From positions 782,432 to 846,431 of the forward strand of contig BJOX01000152.1 of the NCBI GenBank assembly GCA_009731375.1: DNA of 64,000 nucleotides, read 5' to 3'. The position numbers were made by a program, and so were the translations under genes. The notes under the pieces were generated by a model that saw only the letters and a program-made list of their open reading frames with translations, was not told where the DNA came from and searched no databases. This DNA is from Paulinella micropora (Eukaryota > Cercozoa > Imbricatea > Euglyphida). Positions within the stretch are counted from its first letter, which is position 1. Each line of letters begins with the position of its first letter. Positions 48,501 to 62,755 of this stretch are shown in pieces.

Positions 48501-48941
48501 AACAGGCATAAACAAATAAACAAATCAAATAAAAAATAAACGTATAAAATAAAACAAATAAAATAAGGGGAGAAAAAAAGGGTAAAATAAAATAGAACGA
48601 ACAAAAAAACAAAATTATAAATGTATATGTATACATACATACATATGTATATATATATAATATACATATATACAATAAAATAAATAAAACAAATAAAACA
48701 AATCCACCTTGACGGGAGCCTGTGATGTAACATAGAAAATACAAAATAAATCAAATAAATAAAAAGGTGACGTTGGAGAATAAATAAAATAAATACAGTA
48801 AATGAAACAAATAAAATACATAGAACAGACAGAACAAATAAAACAGATAGATAAATTAAAATAGATAGTATAGATAAAATAAAATAAATAAAGGGAATAA
48901 AATACAATTTGAAAAAAAAAAGTGTAAAATAAAATGAATAG
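48501..48941. repeat. AAAT-rich degenerate repeats
   Basis: Irregular AAATA/AAACA repeats with a few unique islands (CCTTGACGGGAGCCTGTGAT near 48,706). No gene is seen. Confidence 0.75.
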
Positions 48942-50201
48942 ATGAACCTTGGCAAAAGCCCACCATCCATAAAAAACCTTGGCAAAAGCCCACCAGCCAT
49001 AACTCCGCCCGGACTGGCTGTGGGGGATGGTGTAGGTGAGGGAAATGATGTGGAAGATCCATCCACAGAAGCCGAAGGGAGAAAGGAGGCGGAGGCGAAT
49101 TTGATTGGAGAGGGGCCGGAGGAGGAAGGGAGGGAGGAAGAGGATGGGAGGCGCGCGGGTGCGATTCGGGGTGTAACTCCGCCACTGGCTGTGGGGGATG
49201 GTGTAGGTGAGGGAAATGATGTGGAAGGGAGAGGGGAGGCAGAGGCGAATTTGATTGGAGAGAAAGGGGTGGAGGAGGCGGAGGCGGCGGAGGAGGATCG
49301 GGTCGCGAGGCGCGCGGGTGCGATTTGGGGTGAGGAGGAGGTGGAGGAGGCGGAGGCGGAGGAGGATCGGGTTGCGAGGCGCGCGGGTGCGATTTGGAGT
49401 GAGGAGGAGGTGGAGGAGGAGGAGATTGCGTTGCGAGGAGGGGAAATTTGGATTTGTGGTGAGGAAGGGGAGGAGGAGGAGGAGGAAGAGGAGGAGGAGG
49501 AGGATGGTGGTAGTGATGTTGTAGATGTAGAAGGGGAGATTGTAGAGAAGAAGAGAGGGCCAGGCGTAGGAGGGGGAGAGGGAGTGGGAGTGTTTGTGTC
49601 TGGGGGAGGGGGAGGGGGGAGTAATGATAAGGAGGGGGAAGATGAAGTGGAGGAGGAGGAAGAGGAAGAAGAAGAAGAAGTAGAAGAAGAAGAAGAAGAA
49701 GAGTCGCGAGGTGGAGGAGGAAGGGAAGGGCTGGAGACAGAGCAATAAGAAGAAGAAGAAAGAGAATAACGTGGTGGTGGAGGAAGAGTAGAGAGGGAAG
49801 AAGAAGAAAGAGGAGGACGAGAAGAGGAGGAAGAGGAGGAGGAAGAGGAGGAGAAAGAGACGGAAGAGGAGGAGGAAGAATCAGGAGATATGCGAGAAGA
49901 AGTGAGAGAAAACTTATGAGGTGGGAGATTAGTAGAGGAAGGAGAAGGAGGAAGGGTAGATAAGGATGAAGAAGACAAAGGAGAAGAAGAAGAAGAAGAA
50001 GAAGAAGAAGAAGAAGAAGAAGAAGAAGAAGAAGAAGAATAATAAGAAGAAGAAGAAGAAAAAGAGGAGGAGGAGGAAGAAGAAGCAGAAGAAGAAGAAG
50101 AAGAAGAAGAAGAAGAAGAAGAAGAAGAAGGAGGAGGAGGAGGAGGAGGAGAAGAAGAGGAAGAAGAGGCAGAGGGAGAAGAAGAAGAGGCAGAGGGAGA
50201 A

Positions 50202-50236
<35 letters not shown>

Positions 50237-50420
50237 AGATGAAGAAGAAGAGGAGGAGGAGGAGGAAGAAGAAGAAGAAGAAGAAGAAGAAGAAGAAGAA
50301 GAAGAAGAAGAAGAAGAAGCAGAAGAAGCAGAAGCAGCAGCAGCAGCAACAGAAGAAGAAGAAGAAGAAGAAGAAGAAGAAGAAGAAGAAGAAGCAGCAG
50401 CAGCGTCGCTGCTCAGAGTG
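48942..50420. repeat. 1.5-kb polypurine (GAA/GAG/GGA) tract
   Basis: Almost all purine on the plus strand. The first part (48,942-49,745) also holds tandem cassettes: GGATGGTGTAGGTGAGGGAA at 49,025 and 49,195, and GAGGCGCGCGGGTGCGATT at 49,147, 49,307 and 49,376. After 49,745 it is nearly pure GAA/GAG. A 268-codon Glu/Gly frame on plus and a 684-codon Ser/Pro frame on minus cover it. Both look like by-products of the repeat, though a rapidly evolving low-complexity protein cannot be excluded. Confidence 0.85.
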
Positions 50421-50820
50421 AGGTTGATACTAGCAGATGAGACACCAACAGAGCCAGAGGAAGAAAGAGATGGAAAGACAGACATCGATGACGATTTGTT
50501 GAAGAAACTGCTTTGAACACATACACACACACACACACACATAATTATCTACCTACCTACATATCTACCTACCTACCAACGTACATACGTGAACACATAC
50601 ATACATAGATACAAACCTGTTGTTGTGAGATGGGGTGTGGAAGAGCTACTAACCTACCCACATATCTACCTACCTACCTACCTACCTACCTACCTACCTA
50701 CCCACCCATAAACATACGTGAACACATACATACATAGATACAAACCTGTTGTGGTGAGATGGAGTGTGGAGAGAGAGCTAGGTTCCATATCCTTGGTACC
50801 TACCTACCTACCTACCTACC
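50421..50820. repeat. Unique segment, CTAC repeats and a two-copy cassette
   Basis: About 95 bp of unique sequence, (CA)n, then CTAC repeats holding two copies of a cassette with ACATAGATACAAACCTGTTG and GTGAGATGG (about 50,585-50,640 and 50,712-50,775). Confidence 0.8.
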
Positions 50821-51160
<340 letters not shown>

Positions 51161-51687
51161 NNNNNNNNNNNNNNNNNNNNNNNNNNNNNNNNNNNNNNNN
51201 NNNNNNNNNNNNNNNNNNNNNNNNNNNNNNNNNNNNNNNNNNNNNNNNNNNNNNNNNNNNNNNNNNNNNNNNNNNNNNNNNNNNNNNNNNNNNNNNNNNN
51301 NNNNNNNNNNNNNNNNNNNNNNNNNNNNNNNNNNNNNNNNNNNNNNNNNNNNNNNNNNNNNNNNNNNNNNNNNNNNNNNNNNNNNNNNNNNNNNNNNNNN
51401 NNNNNNNNNNNNNNNNNNNNNNNNNNNNNNNNNNNNNNNNNNNNNNNNNNNNNNNNNNNNNNNNNNNNNNNNNNNNNNNNNNNNNNNNNNNNNNNNNNNN
51501 NNNNNNNNNNNNNNNNNNNNNNNNNNNNNNNNNNNNNNNNNNNNNNNNNNNNNNNNNNNNNNNNNNNNNNNNNNNNNNNNNNNNNNNNNNNNNNNNNNNN
51601 NNNNNNNNNNNNNNNNNNNNNNNNNNNNNNNNNNNNNNNNNNNNNNNNNNNNNNNNNNNNNNNNNNNNNNNNNNNNNNNNNNNNNNN
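51161..51687. other. Assembly gap, 527 N
   Basis: Bounded by a (GA)n tract on one side and a C-run (51,689-51,713) on the other. Confidence 0.99.
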
Positions 51688-51799
51688 ACCCCCCCCCCCC
51701 CCCCCCCCCCCCCTTTCTCTCTTTCACACAAACACACACACACCTTGATTCGCTAGACTTTTCCTGATGTAGCTTAACAGGACCCCGCGGACTAGATTG

Positions 51800-51830
<31 letters not shown>

Positions 51831-51890
51831 ATATATATACACAATTTTTATTGATGTAGCTTAACAGGACCCCGCGGACTAGATTGCAAG

Positions 51891-51927
<37 letters not shown>

Positions 51928-52245
51928 ATACATATATATACATATATGTACACATATATATATATGTATATATATATTTATATAAATAATATATATACAA
52001 TTTTTCTTGATGTAGCTTAACAGGACCCCGCGGACTAGTTTGCATATACATAAATATAGATATATTAGAGAAAGAGAAAGAAAGAAAGATAGATTGATGC
52101 ATACATACATACATACTTACATACATATTTTTCCTGATGTAGCTGAACAGGACCCCGCGGACTATTGCATATACATCAATATACATATACAAGAGAAAGA
52201 GAAAGAAAGTTAGATACATATGTATTATATATATATATATATTCG

Positions 52246-52305
<60 letters not shown>

Positions 52306-52369
52306 CCCTCGCGGACTAGATTGCATACACATAAATACACACACACATAGACATACATACATATATATA

Positions 52370-52401
<32 letters not shown>

Positions 52402-52410
52402 CACACATAC

Positions 52411-52442
<32 letters not shown>

Positions 52443-52459
52443 CACACATACATACATAT

Positions 52460-52518
<59 letters not shown>

Positions 52519-52565
52519 CTTGACAGGACCTCGCGGAGTGGATTGCATATACATAAATATACATA
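51688..52565. repeat. Cassette array K5 (6 copies) in TA/GA repeats
   Basis: A cassette with CTGATGTAGCTTAACAGGAC and CCCGCGGACTAGATTGCA recurs near 51,759, 51,852, 52,008, 52,134, 52,300 (partial) and 52,513. Microsatellite between the copies is TA, CATA or GA. Confidence 0.87.
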
Positions 52566-52851
<286 letters not shown>

Positions 52852-53054
52852 CATCGATTCGCACGATTTTTTTTTTTTTTTTTTTTTTCTCATCGCTACG
52901 AGTTATAGAAGGGAAAATAGAAGGGAGTAGGAAGAAGAGTAGTGAAGAAATGTACGAGTTATAGAAGGAAACATGTGATAGCAGAGGCAGTGGGCGTGAT
53001 AGTAGTCTGTTTCTTGAATCGAGATATATAAGCTTATGGTCAAACTGTGCGCAG
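52852..53054. other. T-run and unique sequence, no gene
   Basis: T-run at 52,866-52,888, then unique sequence with a small repeat (TACGAGTTATAGAAGG at two places). Confidence 0.6.
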
Positions 53055-53199
53055 GCGCGCCAAATTTGGCGTGTTTTGCGGGCTCGCCGGCCCGGCTCAA
53101 CATCAAAACGCGTCAAATTTGTGGCTAGCCGCATAATATACTTTTCGCAAATGCAGTTTTATCGGTAACCTTACCACATGTTGTGGAGGCTACCGATTA
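53055..53199. mobile_element. Double-hairpin MITE-like element, copy 2
   Basis: Same family as 43,341-43,484. Hairpin 2 (TTATCGGT, ACCGATTAA) has the same orientation, but hairpin 1 (53,062-53,083 with 53,104-53,120) is reversed: GTGGCTAGCCGCATAATATA now lies between the hairpins instead of outside. One hairpin-1 arm has lost its GCCCG end. Confidence 0.7.
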
Positions 53200-53310
53200 A
53201 AAACTAACAGGCTAAAAATAGCGGAGAAGTCTTAGTAGGAGTAGGTTTAGTTGTTTTTAGACAGATAGAAAGAGGGATGGATGGATGGATGGATGGATAG
53301 ATAGACAGAC

Positions 53311-53361
<51 letters not shown>

Positions 53362-53648
53362 CAGATAGATAGAAACCTGGCCGAAATACTTCTTGGAGAC
53401 GTCTTAGTAGGGGAAGTGGATTTAGTTGTTTTGTTGTCCTTGGTTTGTCTTCTGTTCTTCTTCGTGTTGCTTGCTTTCTTTCCTTCTTGGGAGGATTCAA
53501 AGCCACTGCACACAAAACGGATAGACATACAAGATCTCATACATGGGTGAGAATGAGAATTGAGGAAATGATGATGATGATAATGACGATGATGGTGGTG
53601 GTGGTGGTGTAAATGTATATGTCTGCGCTTCTTCTCCTTGTGTGTGCT

Positions 53649-53685
<37 letters not shown>

Positions 53686-53749
53686 NNNNNNNNNNGTGAG
53701 AATGAGAATTGAGGAATGATGTTGATGATGTTGATGATGATGGTGGTGA

Positions 53750-53781
<32 letters not shown>

Positions 53782-53847
53782 TATCATCATCATCACCACC
53801 ACCATCACCATCACCATCACCATCATCATCATCATCATCATCATCAT
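53200..53847. repeat. GGAT/GATA repeats, duplicated unique block, poly-C gap, CAT triplets
   Basis: Around the GATA tract, a block with GGAGAAGTCTTAGTAGGAGT near 53,222 recurs as GGAGACGTCTTAGTAGGGG near 53,395. Poly-C at 53,651-53,685 ends in a 10-N gap (53,686-53,695). The sequence GTGAGAATGAGAATTGAGGA stands on both sides of the gap (53,545 and 53,696). CAT triplets follow. Confidence 0.85.
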
Positions 53848-54100
53848 GACAACAAATTATGTACGTGTTCTTATCATAAGCACATGCAAATATATTATAA
53901 TTATTATGATGAGTATTATGATTATTATGCTTATTATTCTCATCATCATCATCATCATCATCTTCATCATCATCATCATCACAACAAATTATGTACGTGT
54001 TCTTATCATAAGCACATGCAAATATATTTTAATTATTATTATGAGTATTATGATTATTATGCTTATTATTCTCATCATCATCATCATCTTCATCATCATC

Positions 54101-54153
<53 letters not shown>

Positions 54154-54304
54154 GATAACAAATAATGGACGTGTTCTAATCATAAGCACATGCAAACATA
54201 TACATATACACATATATACACAGTATGTTACCTGTCAAAAAGCTGCCAGTGTTTAGACTCTGATAACGATTGCTTGTACCCATGTGTGTATATTTATGTG
54301 TATA

Positions 54305-54308
<4 letters not shown>
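53848..54308 (+). repeat. Family 5 repeat, second copy (3 internal modules)
   Basis: Module with ATGTACGTGTTCTTATCATA near 53,855, 53,990 and 54,162 separated by CAT triplets, then the end AGTATGTTACCTGTCAAAAA and GATTGCTTGTACCCATG. The copy at 10,090 has two modules. Confidence 0.85.
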
Positions 54309-54367
<59 letters not shown>

Positions 54368-54382
54368 CATTATTATCATTAC

Positions 54383-54430
<48 letters not shown>

Positions 54431-54441
54431 AAGTACTATTA

Positions 54442-54521
<80 letters not shown>

Positions 54522-54524
54522 TTA
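54309..54524. repeat. ATT array
   Basis: (ATT)n with rare ATC and TAC units. Confidence 0.95.
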
Positions 54525-54757
54525 GGACACCGTGATAGCCCAGTGGTCAAGTCCTACCATCTGGGCCCTGTCGCCAGTTCGATTCCCCTCGGTGCCACCA
54601 GTATTTTCATTGAACATACCGGTCCGTCTGGAAGTGTTGGAACTGCCCTTGCGGGGGTGTCATTAGAGCCTATCGTCAATTCTTCGTACTCCCCTCACGG
54701 GTGAGACGATAGAGGCGCATGTGCAGAAATGCATCAGCCATTGACAGAGAAGCACTA
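54525..54757 (+). mobile_element. tRNA-derived SINE, mosaic subtype, copy 13 (full length)
   Basis: Short form without the 37-bp duplication and with S bases in the body (AGCCTATCG, GGTCCGTC), but with the L-type AGAAATGCATC in the tail module. The B box and A box are intact. (ATT)n tail follows. Confidence 0.92.
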
Positions 54758-54772
54758 TTATAATTATTATTA

Positions 54773-54850
<78 letters not shown>
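54758..54850. repeat. ATT array (SINE tail)
   Basis: (ATT)n, about 90 bp. Confidence 0.95.
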
Positions 54851-55394
<544 letters not shown>

Positions 55395-55458
55395 AAATTG
55401 AGACCGTTGCGGTGGTGGTTGAGTATATATATATATATATCTATATATATATATGTAC

Positions 55459-55515
<57 letters not shown>

Positions 55516-55565
55516 CGTTGCAGTGGTGGTTGAGATTCGCTTGTACTAGAACTCGGCCTATGTGT

Positions 55566-55621
<56 letters not shown>

Positions 55622-55710
55622 AAATATAAAATATAAAATATTATATACATATATATATATATTTATGAGGTCGTTGCAGTGGTGGCGATTTGTTCGTACT
55701 AGATCTTGGC

Positions 55711-55773
<63 letters not shown>

Positions 55774-55815
55774 GTTGCAGTGGTGGTGGCGCGTTGTTCG
55801 TACTAGATCTTGGCC

Positions 55816-55877
<62 letters not shown>

Positions 55878-55963
55878 GTAGGTCGTTGCAGTGGTGGTGG
55901 CGATTTGTTCGCACTAGATCTTGGCCTTTATATATATTTATACATATATGTATATATATATAC

Positions 55964-56004
<41 letters not shown>

Positions 56005-56130
56005 CCGTTGCAGTGGTGGTGGCGATTTGCTTGTACTAGATCTTGGCCTATATATATATATTATATATATATATATATATAACATATATATGTAGGTCGT
56101 TGCAGTGGTTGTGGCGATTTGTTCGTACTA
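55395..56130. repeat. Cassette array K7 (7 copies) in TA repeats
   Basis: A cassette with CGTTGCAGTGGTGGTGGCG and TGTTCGTACTAGATCTTGGC recurs near 55,403, 55,515, 55,672, 55,773, 55,884, 56,006 and 56,097. The two ends of the cassette vary slightly between copies. Confidence 0.88.
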
Positions 56131-56495
56131 GTATACATACATACATACATGCATACATACATACATACATACATACATACATACAAACATACAGGCGATG
56201 GGTGGAGATTGAAACAGGGAGAGGAAAAGAGAAAATACATATATACATACATTACTTGTTTACTTACTTACACACATACATGCATGCATACATGCATACA
56301 TACATACATACATATATACAAATGGTGGAGATTGAAGCAGGGTGGGGAGAAGGGAAAATACATACATACATACATACATACATGCATACATGCATACATG
56401 CATAAAGGCGATGGATGGAGATTGAAACAGGGAGAGGAAAAGAGAACATAGATATATACATACATTACTTACTTACATACATACATGCATACATA
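56131..56495. repeat. ACAT repeats with cassette array K8 (3 copies)
   Basis: Cassette GATGGGTGGAGATTGAAAC and AGGGAGAGGAAAAGAGAA near 56,197, 56,323 and 56,408. A relative is at 59,740. Confidence 0.85.
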
Positions 56496-56555
56496 CGTTA
56501 CGTTACGTTACGTTACGTTACGTTACATTACATTACATTACATTACATTACATTA
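56496..56555. repeat. CGTTA pentamers switching to CATTA pentamers
   Basis: Six CGTTA units (56,496-56,525) followed directly by about six CATTA units. The two blocks differ only by the CG-to-CA change. Confidence 0.95.
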
Positions 56556-56654
56556 CATCCTTACATACATACATACATACATACCGATTGAAGGATGAGA
56601 GGGAATTCATAGGGTCAGTGTCTGGTGGAGCGCTGTGTAGGGGTGAGGGACATT

Positions 56655-56710
<56 letters not shown>

Positions 56711-56731
56711 TATAGATAGATAGATAGATAT

Positions 56732-56763
<32 letters not shown>
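56556..56763. repeat. First K9 cassette and GATA tract
   Basis: ACAT repeats, the K9 cassette (GATTGAAGGATGAGAGGG, GGTCAGTGTCTGGTGGAGC) at 56,584-56,655, then (GATA)n. Confidence 0.88.
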
Positions 56764-57471
56764 TAGATGAGATGTCGCAAAGGAATGTAGTCCTTGCAAA
56801 GGAACGCAGTTTCACATCAAACAGTAATTTGTGTACTGTGCATGTGTCCGGTGGGAATCACGGGTAGACTGTGTTCTGGAAAGAAGAAGAGGAAGGACGT
56901 TGAAGAAAAAGGCAATCTAGGAATGGAGAGTGGGGAGGATAAGGAAGAAGAGAAAGAAAAGGAAGCCGTTAGTCCAAGTGTTTTGAGCACCGTAAGCTTG
57001 CGCAAGCTACAATGATGACATTGTGTAAAGGCCTAAACCCCCGAAGGGACCTAGCCCGGGCTATGCAACACTGGACGGCTATGACGGAATGCAGGATGAG
57101 AGATAAGGGGAGGATGAGAGGGAGGGCGGATTGGAGTTCTTCTTCAATGTCTTTCCATACGCTTGGTGTTGATGGCAAAATCAGGTGCTTTCTTCTTTCG
57201 ATTGGTTCTTTCGGGGCACTTCTTGGACGAAATGAGAGTATGTCTCGGCGTCAACACTGTGGGTGGAATCCGGGTTGACAATGCCGGGTTGTGACTTATA
57301 GTCCGGATGGACGTGCACTTTTGGACTCTTCTTTTCGAGGAGGCTCGAAGGATCTTCGTAAGGGTGGACATGAGCAAAATCTTCTCCAAGGGGTTCGAAG
57401 AAAAAGGCAAAATGGAGAGTGGGGTCTTGAGGAGGACAAGGAAAGGAAGCCGTTCAAGCCGTTAGTCCAAG

Positions 57472-57480
<9 letters not shown>
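56764..57480. other. Unique 0.7-kb segment without recognised gene
   Basis: GC-balanced, with no frame longer than about 90 codons and no recognisable protein. It contains an imperfect ~85-bp duplication: GAAGAAAAAGGCAA to CCGTTAGTCCAAG at 56,899-56,978 and again at 57,389-57,471. Confidence 0.5.
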
Positions 57481-57537
<57 letters not shown>

Positions 57538-58153
57538 CAAAACACAAAAAGATGTACGCACCTCGGACATACACATAAACATACAAACATACAAACATAC
57601 ATACATACATACATACTTGCATACCGATTGAAGGATGAGAGGGAATTCAGATTCAGAGGGTCAGTGTCTGGTGAAGCGCTGTGTAGGGGTGAGGGACATT
57701 GTTGAGAGATCGAGGAGCGAGGTCCAAACGAACTGAGTGTAGGTAGGTAGGTAGGGTAAGGTAGGGGTAGGTAGGTAGGTAGGTAAGGTAAGGTAGGTAA
57801 GGTGGGTAGGAAAGGTAGGTAGGTAGGTAGGTAGGTAGGGTAGGTAGATGAGAAGGGAGGCGGTCAGTGTCTGGTGATGCATGTAGGGGTGAGGGAGATT
57901 GTTGAGAGATCGAGGAGCGAGGTCCGAACGAAGATTCACTCAGCCTGGGTAGGTAGGGTAGGGTAGGTAAGGTCAGGTAGGTATGGTGGGTAGGTAGGTA
58001 GGTAGGTAAGGTAAGGTAAGGTAGGTAAGGTGGGTAGGTAAGGTAGGTAGGTATGTAGGGCAGGTAGGTGAGAAGGAAGGCAGGCGGTCAGTGTCTGGTG
58101 AAGCATGTAGGGGTGATAGAGAGATAGATAGAGAGATAGAGATAGATAGATAG

Positions 58154-58211
<58 letters not shown>

Positions 58212-58245
58212 GATAGATAAGATAGATAAGATAGATAAGATAGAT

Positions 58246-58320
<75 letters not shown>

Positions 58321-58392
58321 CAGATAGATAGATAGATAGGGAGATTGTTGAGAGATCGAGGAGCGAGGTCCGAACGAAGATTCACTCAGCCT
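57481..58392. repeat. GATA and GGTA arrays with K9 cassettes (3 more copies)
   Basis: The K9 cassette is extended here with GAGAGATCGAGGAGCGAGGT and ATTCACTCAGCC, near 57,623, 57,858 and 58,087/58,340. The last one is split in two by a GATA expansion (58,118-58,339). GGTA repeats fill the gaps. Confidence 0.85.
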
Positions 58393-59738
58393 AGGTAGGT
58401 AGGGTAGGGTAGGTAAGGTAAGCTAGGATGGGTAGGTAGGTAGGTAAGGTAGGTAGGTAGGTAGGGTAGGTGGGTAAGGTTAGGTCAGGTGGGTAGGTAG
58501 GTAGGTAGGTAAGTAGGTAGGGTAGGGTAAGGTTAGGTAAGGTAGGTAGGTAAGGTAGGTAAGTAGGTAAGGTAGAGGTGGGCAGGTAGTTAGGTAGGTA
58601 AGGTAAGGTAGGGGTGGGTAGGTAGGTAGGTAGGTAGGTAGGGTAGGTAAGGTAAGGTAAGATGGGGGGTGGGTAGGTAGGTAGGTAGGGTAGGTGGGTA
58701 AGGTTAGGTAAGGTGGGTAGGTAAGGTAGGTAAGTAGGTAAGGTAGAGGTGGGTAGGTAGTTAGGTAGGTAAGGTAAGGTAGGGGTGGGTAGGTAGGTAG
58801 GTAGGGTAGGTAAGGTAAGGTAAGGTGGGTAGGTCAGGTAGGTAGTAGGTTAGGTAGGTAGGTAGGTTAGGTAGGTAGGTAGGTAAGATTAGGTAAGGTG
58901 GGTAGGTAAGGTAGGTAGGTAGGTAAGGTAGAGGTGGGTAGGTAGTTAGGTAAGGTAAGGTAGGGGTGGGTAGGTAGGTAGGTAGGGTAGGTAAGGTAAG
59001 GTAAGGTGGGTAGGTAAGGTAGGTAGTAGGTTAGGTAGGCAGGTAGGTTAGGTAGGTAGGTAGGTAGGTAGGTAGGTAGGTAGGTAAGTTGGGAGGGGAC
59101 AGGGGGAGAAACGAGAAATGGAAGATTGAGGTGTGAAACACAGGCCATGCATTCATGTAGGTAGGTAGATAGGTAGGTAGGTAGGTAGGTAGGTAGGTTA
59201 GGTAGGTAGGTAGGTAGGTAGGTAGGTAGGTAGGTCGAGATTAACGTTGGGAGGGTAAAGGGGGAGAAACGAGAAATGGAAGACCGAGGTGCAGAAGATA
59301 GGCCATGCATACATGTAGGTAGGTAGGTAGGTAAGTAGGTGGTAGGTAGGTAGGTAGGTGATTAGGTAGGTAGGTTAGGTAGGTAGGTAGGTAGGTAGGT
59401 AGGTAGGTAGGTTAGGTAGGTAGGTAGGTAGGTGGGTAGGTTAGGTAGGTAGGTAGGTAGGTAGGTTAGGTAGGTAGGTTAGGTAGGTAGGTAGGTAGGT
59501 AGGTCGAGATTGACGTTGGGAGGGGAAAGGGGGAGAAACGAGAAATGGAAGAACGATGTGCAGAAGATAGGCCATGCATACATGTAGGTAGGTAGGTAGG
59601 TAGGTAGGTAAGTAGGTGGGTAGGTAGATAGGTAGATTAGGTAGGTAGGTAGGTAGGTAGGTAGGTAGGTAGATAGGTAGGTAGGTAGGCAGGTAGGTAG
59701 GTATGTAGGTAGGAAGGTATGTAGGTAGAAGGAAGGAA
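58393..59738. repeat. GGTA/AAGGT arrays with cassette array K10 (3 copies)
   Basis: GGTA tetramers mixed with AAGGT and GGGTA. Within 58,420-59,030 there are larger duplicated blocks of about 150-300 bp. The K10 cassette (GGGGGAGAAACGAGAAATGG, ATAGGCCATGCATACATG) is near 59,100, 59,258 and 59,528. Confidence 0.88.
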
Positions 59739-60183
<445 letters not shown>

Positions 60184-60188
<5 letters not shown>

Positions 60189-60247
60189 CACACATATATA
60201 CCTGATTCGTGTCGAGGCTGCACGTACGGATATATATACATACATAC

Positions 60248-60281
<34 letters not shown>

Positions 60282-60338
60282 GTATATATATATACATAAT
60301 ATACACATATATACCTGATTCGTGTCGAGGCCGCACGT

Positions 60339-60391
<53 letters not shown>

Positions 60392-60431
60392 ATACACACA
60401 TATATACCTGATTCGTGTCGAGGCTGCACGT

Positions 60432-60519
<88 letters not shown>

Positions 60520-60566
60520 CACACATATATACCTGATTCGTGATGACGCTGCACGTACGGATATAT

Positions 60567-60645
<79 letters not shown>

Positions 60646-60700
60646 CACATACATAATACACACATATATACCTGATTTGTGATGAGGCTGCAGCATTCGT
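60184..60700. repeat. Cassette array K11 (5 copies) in TA repeats
   Basis: A cassette with CACACATATATACCTGATTC and GTGTCGAGGCTGCACGTACG recurs near 60,188, 60,304, 60,395, 60,519 and 60,658. The last has GATGAGGCTGCAGCATTCG. Confidence 0.88.
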
Positions 60701-60831
60701 CTGTATGTATATATGTATGTATGTATGTATGAGTGTATGTATGTATGCATGTATGTATGTATGTATGTATGCATGCATGCATGTATGTATGTATGCATGT
60801 ATGCATGCATGCATGTATGTATGTATGCATG

Positions 60832-60865
<34 letters not shown>

Positions 60866-61037
60866 TGTATGTATGCATGTATGTATGTATGCATGTATGT
60901 ATGTATGTATGTATGTATGCATGTATGTATGTATGTTTGTTTGTATGTATGTATGTATGTATGTATGTATGTATGTATGTATTTATGCATGTATTTATGC
61001 ATGTATGTATGTATGTATGTAAGTAGGCCTGCATTGT

Positions 61038-61071
<34 letters not shown>

Positions 61072-61195
61072 CATCTATCTTTCCGTCCGTCCGTCCGTCC
61101 ATCCATACATCCACCCATCCATCTGTCTATCTATCTGTCTGTCGTCTGTCTGTCTGTCGTCTGTCTGTCTGTCTGGCTGGCTGGCTGGCTTGGTT
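60701..61195. repeat. GTAT, CTGT, CCGT and CTGG tetramers
   Basis: (GTAT)n with GCAT variants to 61,022, then CTGT, CCGT, CATC and CTGG blocks. No gene is seen. Confidence 0.92.
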
Positions 61196-61273
<78 letters not shown>

Positions 61274-61346
61274 CAGATAGATAGATAGATAGATAGATGG
61301 ATAGGTAGGTAGGTAGGTAGGTAGGTAGGTAGATAGATAGATAGAT

Positions 61347-61390
<44 letters not shown>

Positions 61391-61477
61391 GAAAAAGATA
61401 GATAGATAGATGGATGGATGGATGGATAGATAGGTAGGTAGGTAGGTAAGTAGGTAGGTAGATAGATAGATAGATAA

Positions 61478-61551
<74 letters not shown>

Positions 61552-61594
61552 GGATAGATAGGTAGGTAGGTAGCTAGGTAGGTAGGTAGGTAGG

Positions 61595-61629
<35 letters not shown>

Positions 61630-61634
61630 CTAGC

Positions 61635-61700
<66 letters not shown>

Positions 61701-61838
61701 GTAGATAGATAGATAGATAGATAGATATAGATAAATAGATAGATAAATAGATAGATAGATAGATAGATGGATAGATAATAGATAGATAGATAGATAGATG
61801 GATAGGTAGGTAGGTAGGTAGGTAGGTAGGTAGGTAGG

Positions 61839-61895
<57 letters not shown>

Positions 61896-61946
61896 GGACG
61901 GATGGATAGATAGGTAGGTAGGTAGGTAGGTAGGTAGGTAGTTAGG

Positions 61947-61979
<33 letters not shown>

Positions 61980-62026
61980 GGATAGATAGGTAGGTAGGTA
62001 GCTAGGTAGGTAGGTAGGCAGGTAGG

Positions 62027-62096
<70 letters not shown>

Positions 62097-62144
62097 GATA
62101 ATAGATAATAGATAGATAGTAGATAGATAGATAGATAGATAGAT

Positions 62145-62200
<56 letters not shown>

Positions 62201-62267
62201 GTAGGTAGGTAGGTAGGTAGGTAGGCAGGCAGGTAGGTAGGTAGATAGATAGACAGATAGATAGATG

Positions 62268-62317
<50 letters not shown>
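61196..62317. repeat. GATA array with regularly spaced GGTA blocks
   Basis: 1.1 kb of (GATA)n in which a GGAT/GGTA block about 40 bp long recurs near 61,300, 61,425, 61,557, 61,800, 61,910, 61,985 and 62,200. This points to higher-order duplication rather than simple slippage. Confidence 0.92.
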
Positions 62318-62471
62318 AAAAAACCTCGCTGTTGAAGGACCGAAGAGAAGCATCTGTTTTTACACATACATACATACATACATATGTACATACATGCATG
62401 CATACATACATACATACATTACATACATATATAAATACATACATACACATACATACATACACATACATACA

Positions 62472-62551
<80 letters not shown>

Positions 62552-62755
62552 AAAAAAAAAAAAAAAAAAAAAAACCAAAAAANNNNNNNNNNNNNNNNNN
62601 NNNNNNNNNNNNNNNNNNNNNNNNNNNNNNNNNNNNNNNNNNNNNNNNNNNNNNNNNNNNNNNNNNNNNNNNNNNNNNNNNNNNNNNNNNNNNNNNNNNN
62701 NNNNNNNNNNNNNNNNNNNNNNNNNNNNNNNNNNNNNNNNNNNNNNNNNNNNNNN
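62318..62755. repeat. Unique island, ACAT repeats, poly-A and 173-N gap
   Basis: Island CTCGCTGTTGAAGGACCG, (ACAT)n, A-runs at about 62,473-62,582 broken by C, then N at 62,583-62,755. Confidence 0.92.

Noticed and set aside
48488-50542. 684-codon Ser/Pro-rich open frame on the minus strand
   Set aside because: It follows entirely from the GAA/GAG polypurine tract and begins inside a CA repeat. The opposite strand is also open, and composition is uniform rather than protein-like. Kept only as a repeat with a caveat.
57735-59500. Telomere-like repeat (GGTA, GGTTAGG words)
   Set aside because: The array is irregular GGTA/AAGGT tetramers and pentamers with cassettes, not a uniform telomeric unit such as TTAGGG or TTTAGGG. 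Occasional GGTTAGG words are chance variants.
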